From assembly GCA_013398295.1 (NCBI GenBank), contig VZSF01000901.1:42501-106500 (forward strand): a DNA stretch of 64,000 nt. Reading direction: 5' to 3'. Made by a program: the position numbers and the translations under genes. Position 1 is the stretch's first letter; each line of letters begins with the position of its first letter. The notes beneath the pieces were generated by a model. That model ran no database searches. It was not told the origin of the DNA and was given only the letters and a program-made list of their open reading frames with translations. Source of the stretch: Chionis minor (lineage: Eukaryota > Chordata > Aves > Charadriiformes > Chionididae). Shown in pieces: positions 13,731-25,793 of this stretch.

Positions 13731-16711
13731 AAGTTTTCGTGCAAATTTTCATAAGGCTGAAAAATACTTGCCTTCTTAGTGAGAGGTACAATGCTCAAAA
13801 TGTTACCTTTGGTTCACAGCTCTCCTTAAACCATGAGAGTAATACCCAGTCAACTGGAAAACCATTCAGGTTCATGAAATATGTATAAACATTAGTACAT
13901 CAATACACATGATGTAATAAAAGATGATACTCTAAATATATCTATTTTGCAATTAGTTTACTCCTGGTGAGTCATGGAGATGAAATTTGGTATCAAAATG
14001 ACAACTAAGGGGAAAAACTTTTTTCATCATATGTCAGGAGAATTTATGTAATCTGTATTTGTTCTGCTACTTAAGGAAATAAATTAAGTTTTCACTAATA
14101 CCTGTCCTCACACAGGGCTCTTCATTCTTCTAAGTTTTGAAACTTGACTGTTTTGATTTGGTTTTTTGTTTTGTTTTGTTTTTTTAAATTTGCTAATAGA
14201 AATTATTCCTCAAAAGAATTCTTCCATCAAATCTAAATAGTAACACATACTGCACTTTTCAGAAGTTATATACACAGACAAGTAACATGAGAGACGGTAT
14301 TAGCAGGAAACAAATCTGTAATCAGCTGTATGTTAAAAGGTTGGAGGAATAATCAAATTGCCAAAGATCTCTTGTGTACTGAGTGACTGACAAACTATAA
14401 TCTGGGTACAGACAGATTGTCTGCTCGGCCATACGTGTGCATACCTGTTATGTTTTGCTGAACAGTAAGAGCTACTTTCCACTTCTCTGAAACACAAAAC
14501 TCACCAAACAAAGCAGTAAATCCTTTATACACTCGTAAAAGCTACAAAAACTGTTGTATGATTTAGAAAAATTGAAAATTTCTTCTTCTTCATTTGTTGT
14601 TCTAAACTTTCAGTTAAGGTTACAAATATGTAAAAGCCACATTCTGATCACACGACAACCAAACGAGTAAATCTGAAACCAATAACCCTATGAAGTCAAT
14701 ATGGATGAATCAATGTAACAGCTTGTCTCTTCTCAAATCAGAGGACAATAATTGATATGAAAAGAATGATATGACTTCCATTTACAGGTGAAACACAGCT
14801 TAGATCAAAAAAGATAGCTCATACAGGTTAAGTTCAGAGTAATAGCTGGATGTCTTCATTAAACATTTAACCTCACTCACCAACATTTCCAAACTACCAA
14901 TGCAATATTCTGCTCAAAACAGAATCACTTTTCATTGCTACTATTACTATCACTACTATTATTTTCTTTCCTAGAACCCTCAGTAATTTTCTTCGACTGT
15001 TATTAACATATTTGTTCAGTGCATAGGTTTTTGCTGCTCTTTTTCTATAGATCATTGATAGAAATATACTGGAGATCTGGTAAAATAATAGGCAGCCACT
15101 TCAACCTTTACCCAAGATACTATAGTCAGGGGTTTACATGAAATTGGGGCCTGATCCTGTAAACAAGTTTGGTAAAGAGAAGAGTTTGTTACTTCAAGCA
15201 CTCCCCCTGATTTCAACATCATGATTTAAGGTCTGTGCTTGGTCAACACAATCCTTTGGGCGTTGTTCTTTATTTTGCATTGCACAAAAGTAAGTGAATA
15301 ACTATTTCAAATGCCCTTACAGCCAAGGGAGGTAATATCAGGGTGAAAGAAACTGGTATGAGAAATGTTTTGCACATTTTTACGCACATTATTTTGGGTG
15401 ACATTCTAGTTGCTACAACACAAGTGGGGCACTTAGAGAAGGCACAGTTATATCTTCTGCAGAGAAATCAGGTGTGCCAATAGGGAGCTCGGGATTTGTC
15501 AAGGAGAAACTGAAAGGAAGAGGTGTGCCACTCACTTTCCATCTCCAGCTAATGTCAGGTTCTGCAACCTCATAAAGAGGAAAGCTGTGATTGTTTCAAG
15601 AAGACCTAAAGAACTTTCTTCCCTGAAAACGAGTCAATCAGCTGGGGGACATTGGTGGATATCTCACAAGACTGGCCTTTAAAGGTCCATGAGACTGGCG
15701 TATTTGTGTCCTGCTTTTCCACGTATTTCTCTTGCACGCTCCTCACACAAACACAGCAAAACTGGCAGCAGTGGCGGTACCAGCTCTTCTATGGAAATGG
15801 CTGAGAAGAAGTACATAAGGGTGCACTGGTAAATTTAAGGCTCTCCTACCTCCGGCTTGTGCAGGAAAACTATAAAATCAAAACTTTCTCCACCAAAAAA
15901 AGGAACACAACAAAATAATAAATACAAAAGCCAGTAGCAAGGAAACATTTAAGGCAGACGGCCATCTTATATAATGAACCTCATCTTATGCAAAGCTCCC
16001 TTATTATTAAACGCTTAGATGTGCTTAGTTGCAGATGGCAGAAATGCCCCTCCACAACAAACGAGCTTAGTGTGAAGACACCAAATACCTCCCTCTTTCT
16101 GAACGTGTCTCTCCTCAGTCCGCATTTAGAGCAAGGAGGAAGTTTTACATGGGAAAATGGAAATGACATAAAAAAAACCTGCTGATGTTGGAATAACCAG
16201 TTGCCCTGAAGGACCTTCCGTAACTCCGGCCAGGGCGGCCTTTGGAAAAGGAATTGCAACACTTGCATTGCCCCAGGGAGAGCCTGAAGATGCTGCCTTC
16301 ATCGGTTAGTGCTCCAGAAAAAGGTGAAGTTTCTCCACACCAGCCTTCCTTGGCAATCTCCTCTGAAGAAAAATTCCTAACAGCAGATCTAGAGATTAGT
16401 TCAATTCTGTGCTTTTGAATGAATACTATTACTGTGTTTTCTGATAGCAATTCCTAGGACACCCTCTGTAGACCCCCCCAAAAATAAAAAAGCCCCTGAA
16501 AGTTTCCTTTGTTCTGTAATTCTCAGTTAAAGACATAATCTGTATTTTACGCCATAAGGGATTGACACAGAGGACTCTTACGCCACAAACAGAAGATTAT
16601 AGCTTAAGCACTCCTAGCAATAAAAATGGATGCCAAGGATGTATTAGTAGAATTTATTTCTAAATAAGTTCTTTCCAAAGCTTTGTGTCAGCCATTTAAA
16701 GCAATATTTTG
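13731..16711. other. Unique noncoding sequence, no gene recognised
   Basis: AT-rich sequence with a T-rich GTTTT-type tract at about 14160-14186. The region 15980-16450 has overlapping short frames on both strands (65 to 101 codons) and somewhat higher GC. None reads as a known protein. GGGGCCTGATCCTG near 15146 recalls old dispersed amniote repeats but is too short to call. Confidence 0.45.
14160..14186. repeat. Low-complexity GTTTT-rich tract
   Basis: Imperfect repeats of GTTTT and T runs. Simple sequence with no associated element. Confidence 0.75.
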
Positions 16712-16727
16712 GGGTCATCGATGACCC
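16712..16727. repeat. Perfect 16-bp palindrome beside the CR1 3' end
   Basis: GGGTCATCGATGACCC is its own reverse complement across all 16 bases. It ends 5 bp before the first TCATAGAA unit of the adjacent CR1 tail. It lies in the target sequence, not in CR1. Its core includes ATCGAT and two outward TGACC/GGTCA half-sites. No function can be assigned from sequence alone. Confidence 0.9.
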
Positions 16728-16732
16728 ACATT

Positions 16733-18775
16733 TCATAGAATCATAGAATCATAGAATGGTTAGAGTTGGAAGGGACCTTAAAGATCATCAAGTTCCAACC
16801 CCCCTGCCATGGGCAGGGACACCTCTCACTAGAGCAGGTTGCTCAAAGGCCCATCCAGCCTGGCCTAAACACTTCCAGGGATGGGGCATCCACAACTTCT
16901 CTGGGCAACCTGTTCCAGTGCCTCACCACCCTCACAGTAAAGAACTTCTTCCTAATATCTAATCTAAATCTCCCCTCTTCCAATTTAAAACCATTACCCC
17001 TTGTCCTATCACTAGACTTCCTGACAAAGAGTCCCTCTCCAGCTCTCCTGTAGGCTCCCTTCAGATACTGAAAGGCTGCTATCAGGTCTCCCCGGAGCCT
17101 TCTCTTCTCCAGGCTGAACAGCCCCAGCTCTCTCAGCCTGTCCTCATAGGAGAGGTGCTCCATCCCTCTAATCATCTTAGTGGCCCTTCGCTGGACCTGT
17201 TCCAACAGTTCCATGTCCTTTCTATGTTGAGGACTCCAGAGCTGGACACAGTACTCCAGGTGGGGTCTCACAAGCGCAGAGTAGAGGGGGAGAATCACCT
17301 CCCGTGCCCTGCTGGCCACGCTTCTTTTGATGCAACCCAGGATACGGTTGGCTTTCTGGGCTGCCAGCGCGCACTGCCGGCTCATGTTGAGCTTCTCATC
17401 CATGAGCACTCCCAAGTCCTTCTCCTCAGGGCTGCTCTCCAGCCATTCTCTGCCCAGCCTGTATTTATGCCTGGGATTGCCACGTCCCAGGTGTAGGACT
17501 CTGCACTTGGCTTGGTTGAACTTCATGCCATTTGCATTAGCCCACCTCTCAAGCCTGTCCAGGTCCCTCTGGATGGCATCCCTTCCCTCCAGTGTGTCAA
17601 CCGCGCCACCGAGCTTGGTGTCATCGGCAAACTTGCTGAGGGTGCACTCGATCCCACTGTCCATGTCTCCAACAAAGATGTTAAATAGCACTGGTCCCAG
17701 TACTGACCCTTGCGGGACACCACTCGTCACTGGCCGCCACGTGGACATTGACCCATTAACCACAACCCTTTGAGTGCGGCCATCCAGCCAGTTCCTTATC
17801 CACCGAGTGGTCCATTCATCGAACCCGTGACTCTCCAATTTGGAGACCAGGATGTCATGCGGGACAGTGTCAAATGCTTTGCTTAAGTCCAGGTAGATGA
17901 CGTCCGTTGCTCTGCCTTTGTCCACCAAGTTCGTGGCAGTATCGTAGAAGGCCATCAGGTTTGTCAGGCAGGATTTGCCCTTGGTGAAGCCATGTTGGCT
18001 GTCTCCAATCACCTCCTTATTTTCCATGTGCCTTAGCAGAGATTCCAGGAGGATCTGCTCCATGATCTTGCCAGGCACAGAGGTGAGACTGACTGGCCTA
18101 TAGTTTCCTGGGTCCTCTTTTTTTCCTTTCTTGAATATCGGGGTTATGTTCCCCTTTTTCCAATCCACAGGAATTTCACCAGACTGCCACGATTTCTCAA
18201 ATATGATGGAAAGTGGCTTCGCAACTTGGTCCGCCAGCTCCTTCAGGACCCGGGGATGAATTTCATCAGGTCCCATGGACTTGTGCACTTTCAGGTTGTT
18301 CAGGTGGTCTCGAACCTGATCTTCTCCTACTGTGGGCAGTTCTCCATTCTCAGAGCCCCTGGTTTTACCTACTGTGACTTGGACAGTGCAGTTAGAGCCC
18401 TTGCCAGTGAAGACTGAGGCAAAAAAGTCATTCAGTACCTCAGCCTTATCCATATCCTGGGTGGCCAGGTCTCCCATTTCCTTCCGGAGAGGGCCCACAG
18501 CCTCCCAAGTCCTACCTTTTCCCCTGACATAGCTATAGAATTTTTTCTTATTGTCTTTGATGTCCTTGGCCAGATTCAGTTCTCTTAGGGCTTTTGCCTG
18601 CCTGATATGGTTCCTGGCCACTCGGACAGTTTCTCTATATTCCACCCAGTCCACCTGTCCTTGCTTCCACCCTCTATAGGCCTCCTTTTTGATTTTGAGC
18701 TTATCTAACACTTCCTTATTCATCCACGCAGGTCTTCTGGCTATTTTGCCTGACTTTTTCTTTTTTGGGATGCAC
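16733..18775 (-). mobile_element. CR1 LINE, 5'-truncated but young copy
   Basis: The element lies on the minus strand. Its 3' terminus is three exact tandem TCATAGAA octamers on the plus strand at 16733-16756, the hallmark CR1 tail. The 3' UTR and the reverse-transcriptase region follow. The body contains an uninterrupted 626-codon frame. Upstream of its Met the same frame continues with CR1-like residues ([11 protein letters not shown]) to a TGA near 18770, so element sequence reaches at least there. The N-terminal APE-type endonuclease and ORF1 of a full CR1 are missing, as expected from 5' truncation by incomplete reverse transcription. The lack of internal stops over 1.9 kb implies recent insertion. 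CR1 usually leaves no clear target-site duplication, and none is evident. Confidence 0.96.
16843..18723 (-). CDS. CR1 ORF2 reverse transcriptase, lacking endonuclease domain
   Basis: The 626-residue product is the RT and C-terminal part of CR1 ORF2, which normally copies CR1 RNA at a nicked chromosomal target. Landmarks are [20 protein letters not shown] (residues 191-210), motif [15 protein letters not shown] with catalytic Asp279, PQGSVLGP at 337-344, and the FADD catalytic box at 365-368 (Asp367, Asp368). The CR1 C-terminal region follows, including [17 protein letters not shown] (484-500) and DRTRGN (572-577). The catalytic residues appear intact. The first Met is only the first ATG after truncation, and homology continues upstream. 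The frame ends early: a one-base deletion near 16866 replaces the usual KARLDGALSNL ending with RPGWMGL and a stop. The ancestral stop lies in another frame at 16829-16831. Without the endonuclease domain it should not be autonomous. No promoter is visible. Confidence 0.95.
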   Translation of the reverse strand: MNKEVLDKLKIKKEAYRGWKQGQVDWVEYRETVRVARNHIRQAKALRELNLAKDIKDNKKKFYSYVRGKGRTWEAVGPLRKEMGDLATQDMDKAEVLNDFFASVFTGKGSNCTVQVTVGKTRGSENGELPTVGEDQVRDHLNNLKVHKSMGPDEIHPRVLKELADQVAKPLSIIFEKSWQSGEIPVDWKKGNITPIFKKGKKEDPGNYRPVSLTSVPGKIMEQILLESLLRHMENKEVIGDSQHGFTKGKSCLTNLMAFYDTATNLVDKGRATDVIYLDLSKAFDTVPHDILVSKLESHGFDEWTTRWIRNWLDGRTQRVVVNGSMSTWRPVTSGVPQGSVLGPVLFNIFVGDMDSGIECTLSKFADDTKLGGAVDTLEGRDAIQRDLDRLERWANANGMKFNQAKCRVLHLGRGNPRHKYRLGREWLESSPEEKDLGVLMDEKLNMSRQCALAAQKANRILGCIKRSVASRAREVILPLYSALVRPHLEYCVQLWSPQHRKDMELLEQVQRRATKMIRGMEHLSYEDRLRELGLFSLEKRRLRGDLIAAFQYLKGAYRRAGEGLFVRKSSDRTRGNGFKLEEGRFRLDIRKKFFTVRVVRHWNRLPREVVDAPSLEVFRPGWMGL

Positions 18776-19636
18776 CTCTCATTTCTTTAGCTGTGTCATA
18801 CGCACTTATCTTCTTTTTGTCTTTTTTTCAACCTTATACCGTAAGAGCTAACTTTTTTGGAGAAGACAAGAAACAGAGCAGCAAATGGCACATTACACCT
18901 GTTCCAATGCAATTACTTTTAAGCCCTACATGCATGTTTAGAATTGTTCTGTTTAATGTTTTGAGTGGGTGACTGCCATGGTAAAATAAATAACTAAATA
19001 AATGTTGGGCTGGAAATGTTGGATTGGAAACAAATTCTGATTTGTGACTGTAAGATAATTTATAGTGAACACTGTGGGAAGCACACTGATTACTGCAAAC
19101 TAACCTGTGAACATTCTTTTGAATGGAGATCTTATTTGGGAGATGGGAGAGAAAGGACTTAAGTACAGAAACTACTGATGGCCTCCTTGTGCTGATCCTG
19201 TCTCATCCCCCATCCCATTTATACTTATTTATACAAGCAGCTCCCCGACTTGGCAGCTGAAAAGAAAGTGGTTTGCACACATGCCTCTGGCAGCTGAGAC
19301 CACAGCTCATTTAATCTTTTGATCACCCCTATTTTTGTTCATTCAAAAGTCTCCGTAGTCGAAGTCTTTGTAAGAGTAATGAACACTACACAAGAAGTTG
19401 ATGGAACCCGTTCCTTCAAAACTCTGACCTAGCCCAAACAGTAACACGGCAGCCACCACAGTAGCTGAATTCCCAGTTCACAGGGTTAGACAGTCCTGGA
19501 AAATGGTGGACTGGGTTGCTGTCTAGGACTTCAAGGGAAACCAAATGGAGGAAGACGATACTAATTTTCGAAAAGCTCTTTAAAAGGAATAACTGCCACC
19601 TGTGCATGGAAGAGGCAAGTGGTCAGGTCAGGTCAG
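18776..19636. other. Unique noncoding sequence, no gene recognised
   Basis: Sequence 5' of the truncated CR1, AT-rich and without recognised coding or repeat content. A (GGTCA)x3 stretch at 19621-19635 is the only local repetition. Two short frames near 19416-19728 overlap on opposite strands and resemble nothing known. Confidence 0.5.
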
Positions 19637-19697
19637 TCTCCCATCAGAGTCGCTTCACTGACTTCAGCGGAGCTACGTCACTCTGTACAATGGGAGA
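19637..19697. repeat. Ancient palindromic amniote repeat (relic)
   Basis: Nested inverted symmetry is visible. Outer arms TCTCCCAT (19637-19644) and ATGGGAGA (19690-19697) pair exactly. An inner GCTTCACTGACTTCAGCGGAGC resembles the palindrome GCTCCATTGACTTCAATGGAGC, which I recall as very common in turtle, crocodile and bird DNA in an old dispersed repeat. The two inner mismatches are transitions. The class (DNA transposon or retroelement) cannot be fixed from this relic. Confidence 0.42.
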
Positions 19698-22600
19698 TGA
19701 GTCTTGCGTTGGAGTTACACACAGCTAACTTGCTGACTCCTTCAGGAAGTAGCAGGCCGGAAAACTACATTGCTTTCTCATAATTTTACAGCATGATTCA
19801 CACTTGGTGTTTTGTGGCACTCACTTTGCAGAACTCCAAAGCTGATTCGCTCACTTCAACTTATGTTTCTAATGACTTTGTCATTAGAACAACTATTAAA
19901 ACAACTGGACCTCCAACCTCCCCCAAATATACAATGTTCTAGACTTGCTTCAAAGCGTTAACACCAACCCCATTGGCAGGTAGGGTATTGACAGCACTTA
20001 CGTGATTGTACCCATTTCAAAATCGTATTCTTTTTTACAATGAGCCACTTTCTGGATAACAGAAGTCAGTTGGAGAAATGTAATGAGACAGAAACCAGTT
20101 TATTTCAAGCCACAGATGTTTGGCTTTTGCCTTGCTTATATTTCACGGAGAACATGACAGGCTTGCTAGGTGCAGAGCTAAGATCAGACATGCTCTACAA
20201 GCCTTTGTAGTACAGAAGTTAGATTTTGTCAGATGAAAGAGGTCTTGCTGCTTTCTGAAACACGGTAAACCCTGTAAAAATGAGTTCCATACAGTGAATT
20301 ATTCCTCACAAGGTAACTTTTCATGATTTATTTCTTTCCAACATAATTCATAAAGGCTCAAGCCTTCCTAGTCTGCAGAGTTGCAAACTGTGGTGATCTT
20401 GACGTTAACCATCATCAAGCCTTCTCACCTTCTACCACGATAACCAGAAATTTCACAGAGAACTGGCTAGAATTAAAAAAAAAAAAAAAAAAAGGCATGA
20501 AAGTTGTATGAAATGTAGCTTACAACATATCATGCTGTTTTGGTTTGTTTTCTGACTTTGAGAAAAAAACATGCACCTCTTCAGGAATAAGACACATCAT
20601 CTGTAACCCACAATAAAATTCTTAGATTCTCATTTACATGAAAAAAAGTTGTGCCATAGCAAGGAGACCTAGTTTAGAGTTCTTTGTTACTTAAACCTAG
20701 GAGTTTTTCACTCCATAATCCACAAATAAACATATAAAAAAGGAATCAACCACATTTCTAAGTGAACATAAAAGGATCTTAGTGTAAGTCAAGTAAAGAA
20801 GAAACAAAATATAAACAGTGGATTTTTCCACAAATACTATGAAAGGTTTTGGATTTATCTGAAAAATATATAGCAATTATCAGGAACTGATGCATCATCT
20901 CTTTCACCCACTTTTTCTATTTATAATAAATTCTGTAATTTTATGAGAAAAAAATCGTTCTTTTATCTCTCAGTGGTTTCAGAATTCCAAAGCAATACAT
21001 GAAAGAGCTATTTTTCTTTTTTAATAAAGTAAAATTAACTTAATCTGAAAATCCTTAGGGATTATTATTTTTCATCACTACAAACCAATGCAACTGTTTC
21101 TTGGTTTTTAATAACTACCTTTAGATTTTAATTTGAAAATCCAAGCACTCCTCCTGTTTTTAAGCCCATTAATTACACTGTTTAACTACATAGTACAGTT
21201 GGCATGGAGCATCACTGTTAGATATTGAACCTGAAATAACTTCCATTTACTGTAACATTCATTATCCACTATGCTGAATTCAAAGGTGAGTGCAGGAATT
21301 TAAGAAAAAGATTTGCCTTAAAAAAAGCTGTTTTCAAGGGAGTTTGCTATCTCTCTGATAGCAAATACTGAGAAGTCCTGGAAAAAAATGTTAATCATTT
21401 TAGTCTTGTTAGGTAACAGCTTTAGCACAGACACTTACTCATACTCCACAGTACTGAGATTTTTTGTAAGTGGACTTTGGCTTCTAAGGTGGCAACCTGA
21501 AAGTAAACCCACGCCCTTGGATACTGCAGATGACTTTCGATCATCACCTCCAAAGCTGATGACTCCTCTTTTACTATCTAGTTTCTAAGGTGGAAGGAGA
21601 AGAGGGAGAAGAAGAACACTGACAATCTGTGCCACAGCAAGAGAGCTGTTGAGCACAGTGCCACAGGAATTGTTTCTGCCTTTCATATTCAAGGTACACT
21701 AGCACACTTCCCAAGTAATGAATTACTTCTTGTCCACAGGCAAAGCGAAGAACTGGTATGAATCTCTGGAGTGCATGTAGGACACTGAAGCCTGTTTAAG
21801 AATTTAGCTTTGCAATTTACAGAACATCTCTGGTGATTTCAAAGGGATATTAAGACGTAGATCATTGTAAAGATCATAAAAAGACAACACAGGTACAAGA
21901 GGTGATAAGTTCCCCATAGCACTGTGATTTCTTTAGTACAGCTTGAACAAGCACCAGAAGGTGACATAAAGAGCCCCCATTTATTTGTACCACCATAGCG
22001 CCAGCCATCTCAGATAGTGCAGTCAGCATCCCGCCCAACGGGATGGTGAGTTCTTACCATACAGGTAGCTTTTACTTTCTGTTACTTTTTGTGATACTCC
22101 CTGGCTGTTTCATTACAGTAGTGTTCACACAAATTAAAAATGAAGTCTTCTCATAAGCTATTCAAGCCCGTGAATCAGTCTGAGATTCCCTTCTAGCTCT
22201 TCCACTGCTTGTGTGCACGGCCTCTAGTCTTTTAGTTATGTCCATTTCCGTGGCTGTGCAAAACAACCCACCCGACTTCTCACAAGCATAGCCTAATTTC
22301 ATTGGGGGCCTCCTTCTGGTCCCAAAAAAGACATTTCCTACATGACAAAACTGTTCAGTAACTGTTTCAGTGACAGGCAGCCTCTACCAATGCGGAGGAA
22401 CGGCAGGACTTCCACCAGCTGCCAGAGATGAGCACGGCCAGCTTCAGAGGAGCTGCTCACACCATGCTCCACTCCACTACATTGGGCAGTGAACAAACCA
22501 TGACAACTTTTCACCTTCACTTGATGGAGAGAGGAAACTAAAAAAGCAGGACAGCTGTAATTAAAACTTGATCTATTTGAAAAACTAACTGTTATTTTGA

Positions 22601-23911
22601 GATAGAGCATCTTCTCTGACCCCGGTACAGCCAGTCCTAACATCCCTAGTCCTTACAATGGGTACAGGATTGGAAGCCAAAGCAGAAAAAGAGCTGTCTT
22701 TCTCAAGTCGGTGAACAGCAACCAGTTTTTTATGACTAGATATTTAGGCAGGTGGGACTGCATCACAGTCAAGGTGGTCAAAATCAGATACCTGAAGTGA
22801 CATTCTAGTTCTGGAGGTTTGCAACTATTCCTATTCATTTGAAACTGCTACTAGGCATGTTAGGGGTTTTGTTGGGGTTTTTTTTTGTTTGTTTTTAATA
22901 TGATGCCATTTATATGTCTAACCATACCGACATTTAAGCAGCCCTTTTTGAAACTTTTTCCCATTTAATATTTCAGTCCAGAATAAACCACCAGTCTTAT
23001 CCAATCACTTACATTTACTACCATCTGTATTTGCAGTCAAATAAGGATATACTACAAAGAGAACAAAATCGCTTCCACTGCCCATTAAGGAAACTAGAAT
23101 TAATTCCACTGATCTGCACTCAAGCATCTTTAATTAAAAGATCACAAGCATGTAAGTGGCTTTGATTTCTTCTTCTAATGTCCTCCTCAATTATTTAGTG
23201 TACTCACCTTCTCACATCTGTGCACATTTTTCTGTAAGACGAATGTAAAATATAAATGTTGTTGTACTTTTGAGTATTTCCAACTGCACCACCAATGTTA
23301 TTAACCCCTCATTCAACTTCGGCAAACATGCATACCAGTCAAAGTGAGGCTGCACAATGCTAACACAGGCTGAACGTGCAGAATATAACTAGAAAGTCAT
23401 TTGAGTTTTTGAAATGCTCTTTTCCTACCTGATACCTGAATAACCACAAGAGAACTTCTCTATTAGCTTTCAGAACAGCTTGGCTCTCCTACTAATGATT
23501 CACTGTGTTAAACCACGTTCTGGGATGTTTTCCCTCCATCTGCAAGTATGAATGAAATTTACAGGACCTTATGTCCTCCTTAATAGGTGTGAATACTCCC
23601 CTCTATCTTGGAAAGCTCTAGAACGAACCCACCAGTCTGTCCTAAAGGTTAATTGGAAGCACGCCTCCAATTCTATTTTCCTTCTTATATTATTTACAGA
23701 AGGTAAATGGCAGCTAAAACTTTCCTGTATGTGTCTATTTACATTATCTGTTGTAAACAATGATAGCTACAAAGCATCAGCAGTATGTGCTATGCAATAT
23801 AATGCCTCCATGTACTTCTTTATTTTCCATTCCCGAGCATTTCTCCGATTTCATGCTATACAAGAAAGCATTTATCCATGTTACAGAATGGCTCACTTCT
23901 ATCCCTGAAGT
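19698..23911. other. Unique noncoding sequence with poly-A and T-rich tracts
   Basis: AT-rich throughout. It includes an A19 run (20475-20493) and a GTTTT-type tract near 22865-22897. Open frames stay below about 120 codons and are unrecognised. No CR1 or older repeat was identified. Confidence 0.5.
20475..20493. repeat. Homopolymer A19 tract
   Basis: Nineteen consecutive A, preceded by AATT and followed by GGCATGAAAG. I see no retroposed gene upstream. Confidence 0.85.
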
Positions 23912-23924
23912 AAAAAAAAAAAAN

Positions 23925-23956
<32 letters not shown>
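23912..23956. repeat. 45-bp A-tract containing an ambiguous base
   Basis: A run of A from 23912 to 23956 is broken only by N at 23924 and C at 23925. The length and the N suggest that read slippage makes the true length uncertain. A long A-tail could mark a processed retrocopy on the plus strand, but the preceding 350 bp (with a 118-codon frame at 23552-23908) is not recognisable as an mRNA copy. CR1 tails are not poly-A, and poly-A retrocopies are rare in birds. Confidence 0.85.
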
Positions 23957-23959
<3 letters not shown>

Positions 23960-25764
23960 TTTAAACTGGTAATCACGCTCACATCTCTGAAATGTTAATC
24001 CAGGACTGCAGTATGTCTGTTCTATCACAAAAGATCTCTCTGAAAAGCCTTACAAAGTAAAGCCAGAGTTCTCAAATGTACAAAGTTAATGGAGCAAAAC
24101 CAGGTCACCACAGTATTTATTGTAAACAACCATCTTCTGAAGACAGTAAATCAATATCTATGTGCAAACAAAAGTGTTGCGTGGAAAATGTTACAGAAAA
24201 GTGAGCTCCCTTTCATTACAGAAGGCTGGAAGTTCTTCTCCATCCCTTTTCTTTTTAGTGTGGATAATTTTATTTAAAAGAGCATGTGTGCTTGCATCTG
24301 CACAGAAGCTGAAAAACCAACCATGAAGGGTTCTGGATGGTAAATTACTCGAGACTTGTTTCCAAATGAAAGGAGAAGTTATATAACTTAGTATCTCCTC
24401 TTGGAGGAATAGGATGGATAGAGAGGAGGAAGGAAGGATTTGCTTATATTCTCAAAAACAAGAAAAAAAAAAAAGAGAAAAGAAGACTTGCTGTGATTTC
24501 TTTAGTTTCAGCAAGGACTTGAAGTTTTAGCAAGAGCTAAGGACACCATAAAATATTTTACTGAATAAAAATCCCAAATCTTTCACTCATTTTGCATCTT
24601 AGAATGAAATCAAAAGGAGTAAAATACTGAATTCAAATGCACAACCATACCTTCAAATACAAGAATCCCACGATGAAACACATTAACTTACCAGAGATGT
24701 GCACAGAAAGGCCCAAGAGTTTCCTTAAGAGGGTCAAGAAACTCAGCACTGAGTATCATGCTATTCTCCTAAATTGTTTGTGTGACAAAAAGCACCTCTC
24801 AGATACCACTACTCCTATTAGACATCCCAACTGTACCTTGGAAGGCCGAGAAAGGAGGAAAAAAGCATCACTTCTGGAACATCCCATTCTACTTTTGGCA
24901 CTTTGGTTCCAGAAAGAGAGAGAGAAACAGGAGAGCTATCTCTCCTGCAACATGGACTGTCATTTCCATGATCACAAGTAGTCTTTGCATTAAATACACC
25001 ATTAAGATGACAAGACAGATAGGAAGGTATGTTATTATTTCAGACAGACTAGCCACAGGGAGAAAACCTACACTTTGGATTGCATTGTGTAAAGCATTCC
25101 TTTTAAAATAAATGCATAAATAAAAGCAGAGATTATGAAGTATTCATTGCAAAGACCTTATATTGTCTGAATTCATGAATTTTCCTCAGACGAAGACTTT
25201 CATCTCCCTCAGGCAATAAGCAAATTAAAATTTGGTATTTCAAAGGATGACTATTGGATTATACACCATTTTTCCCAGTAGAATGTCAGGTGAGGCTGCT
25301 TGTTTGAGGTTTTTTAAGTGCTATAAAAATTTGGCAAAATTGCATTAATTGGAACTAGATTCATTGACATTAGACTGATTAAATAGGACATTGACATTTC
25401 TATTACTTTGTTTTCTAGATTGCTTGTCTAACCACTGCAAGTCACCATATGTAATCTGAAAAGCACTGTTGGCCAGTATCTTAAGCTCAAAGTAAAGATC
25501 TGCTTCTTTTCATTGGCCTTAAATGACATCTGTCACTTCCACGCCATTACGACCAGTACTAACCCTGTTTTTAGGATAAAGAACTTGTTCTGCATTGATC
25601 AAGATTTCAGTTATAATAGAAAGTGATCTAGAAGTGACTCTTGGTTCAAAAGGCATACAATACCCAAAAAGCCGTAAGTCTTCAAGAAGTTTGGAAGGAT
25701 ACAGATGGGATCCAAGCAAACCAGAAAATCCTCCTATAGACTTTTACAGATAAATTACGAAGAA
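23957..25764. other. Unique noncoding sequence, no gene recognised
   Basis: AT-rich sequence with an A-rich AAAAAAAAAAAAGAGAAAAG patch near 24463-24482. Two overlapping frames of 114 and 109 codons (24637-25111) carry no known motif. No repeats are called. Confidence 0.5.
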
Positions 25765-25793
25765 ATATATATATATGTGTGTATATATATATA
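25765..25793. repeat. (AT)n/(GT)n compound microsatellite
   Basis: Alternating AT units flank a short GTGTGT core over about 29 bp and are followed by A7 and T8 tracts. It is a simple dinucleotide repeat and likely polymorphic. Confidence 0.9.

Noticed and set aside
17155..18532. Several plus-strand frames of 63 to 148 codons
   Set aside because: All are antisense shadows of the CR1 reverse-transcriptase frame.
19621..19635. (GGTCA)x3 as a nuclear-receptor direct repeat
   Set aside because: Half-sites overlap without the spacing receptors need; simple repetition is more likely.
23552..23908. 118-codon frame just before the long A-tract, possible processed pseudogene
   Set aside because: The translation matches no protein I know, and the poly-A alone is not enough.
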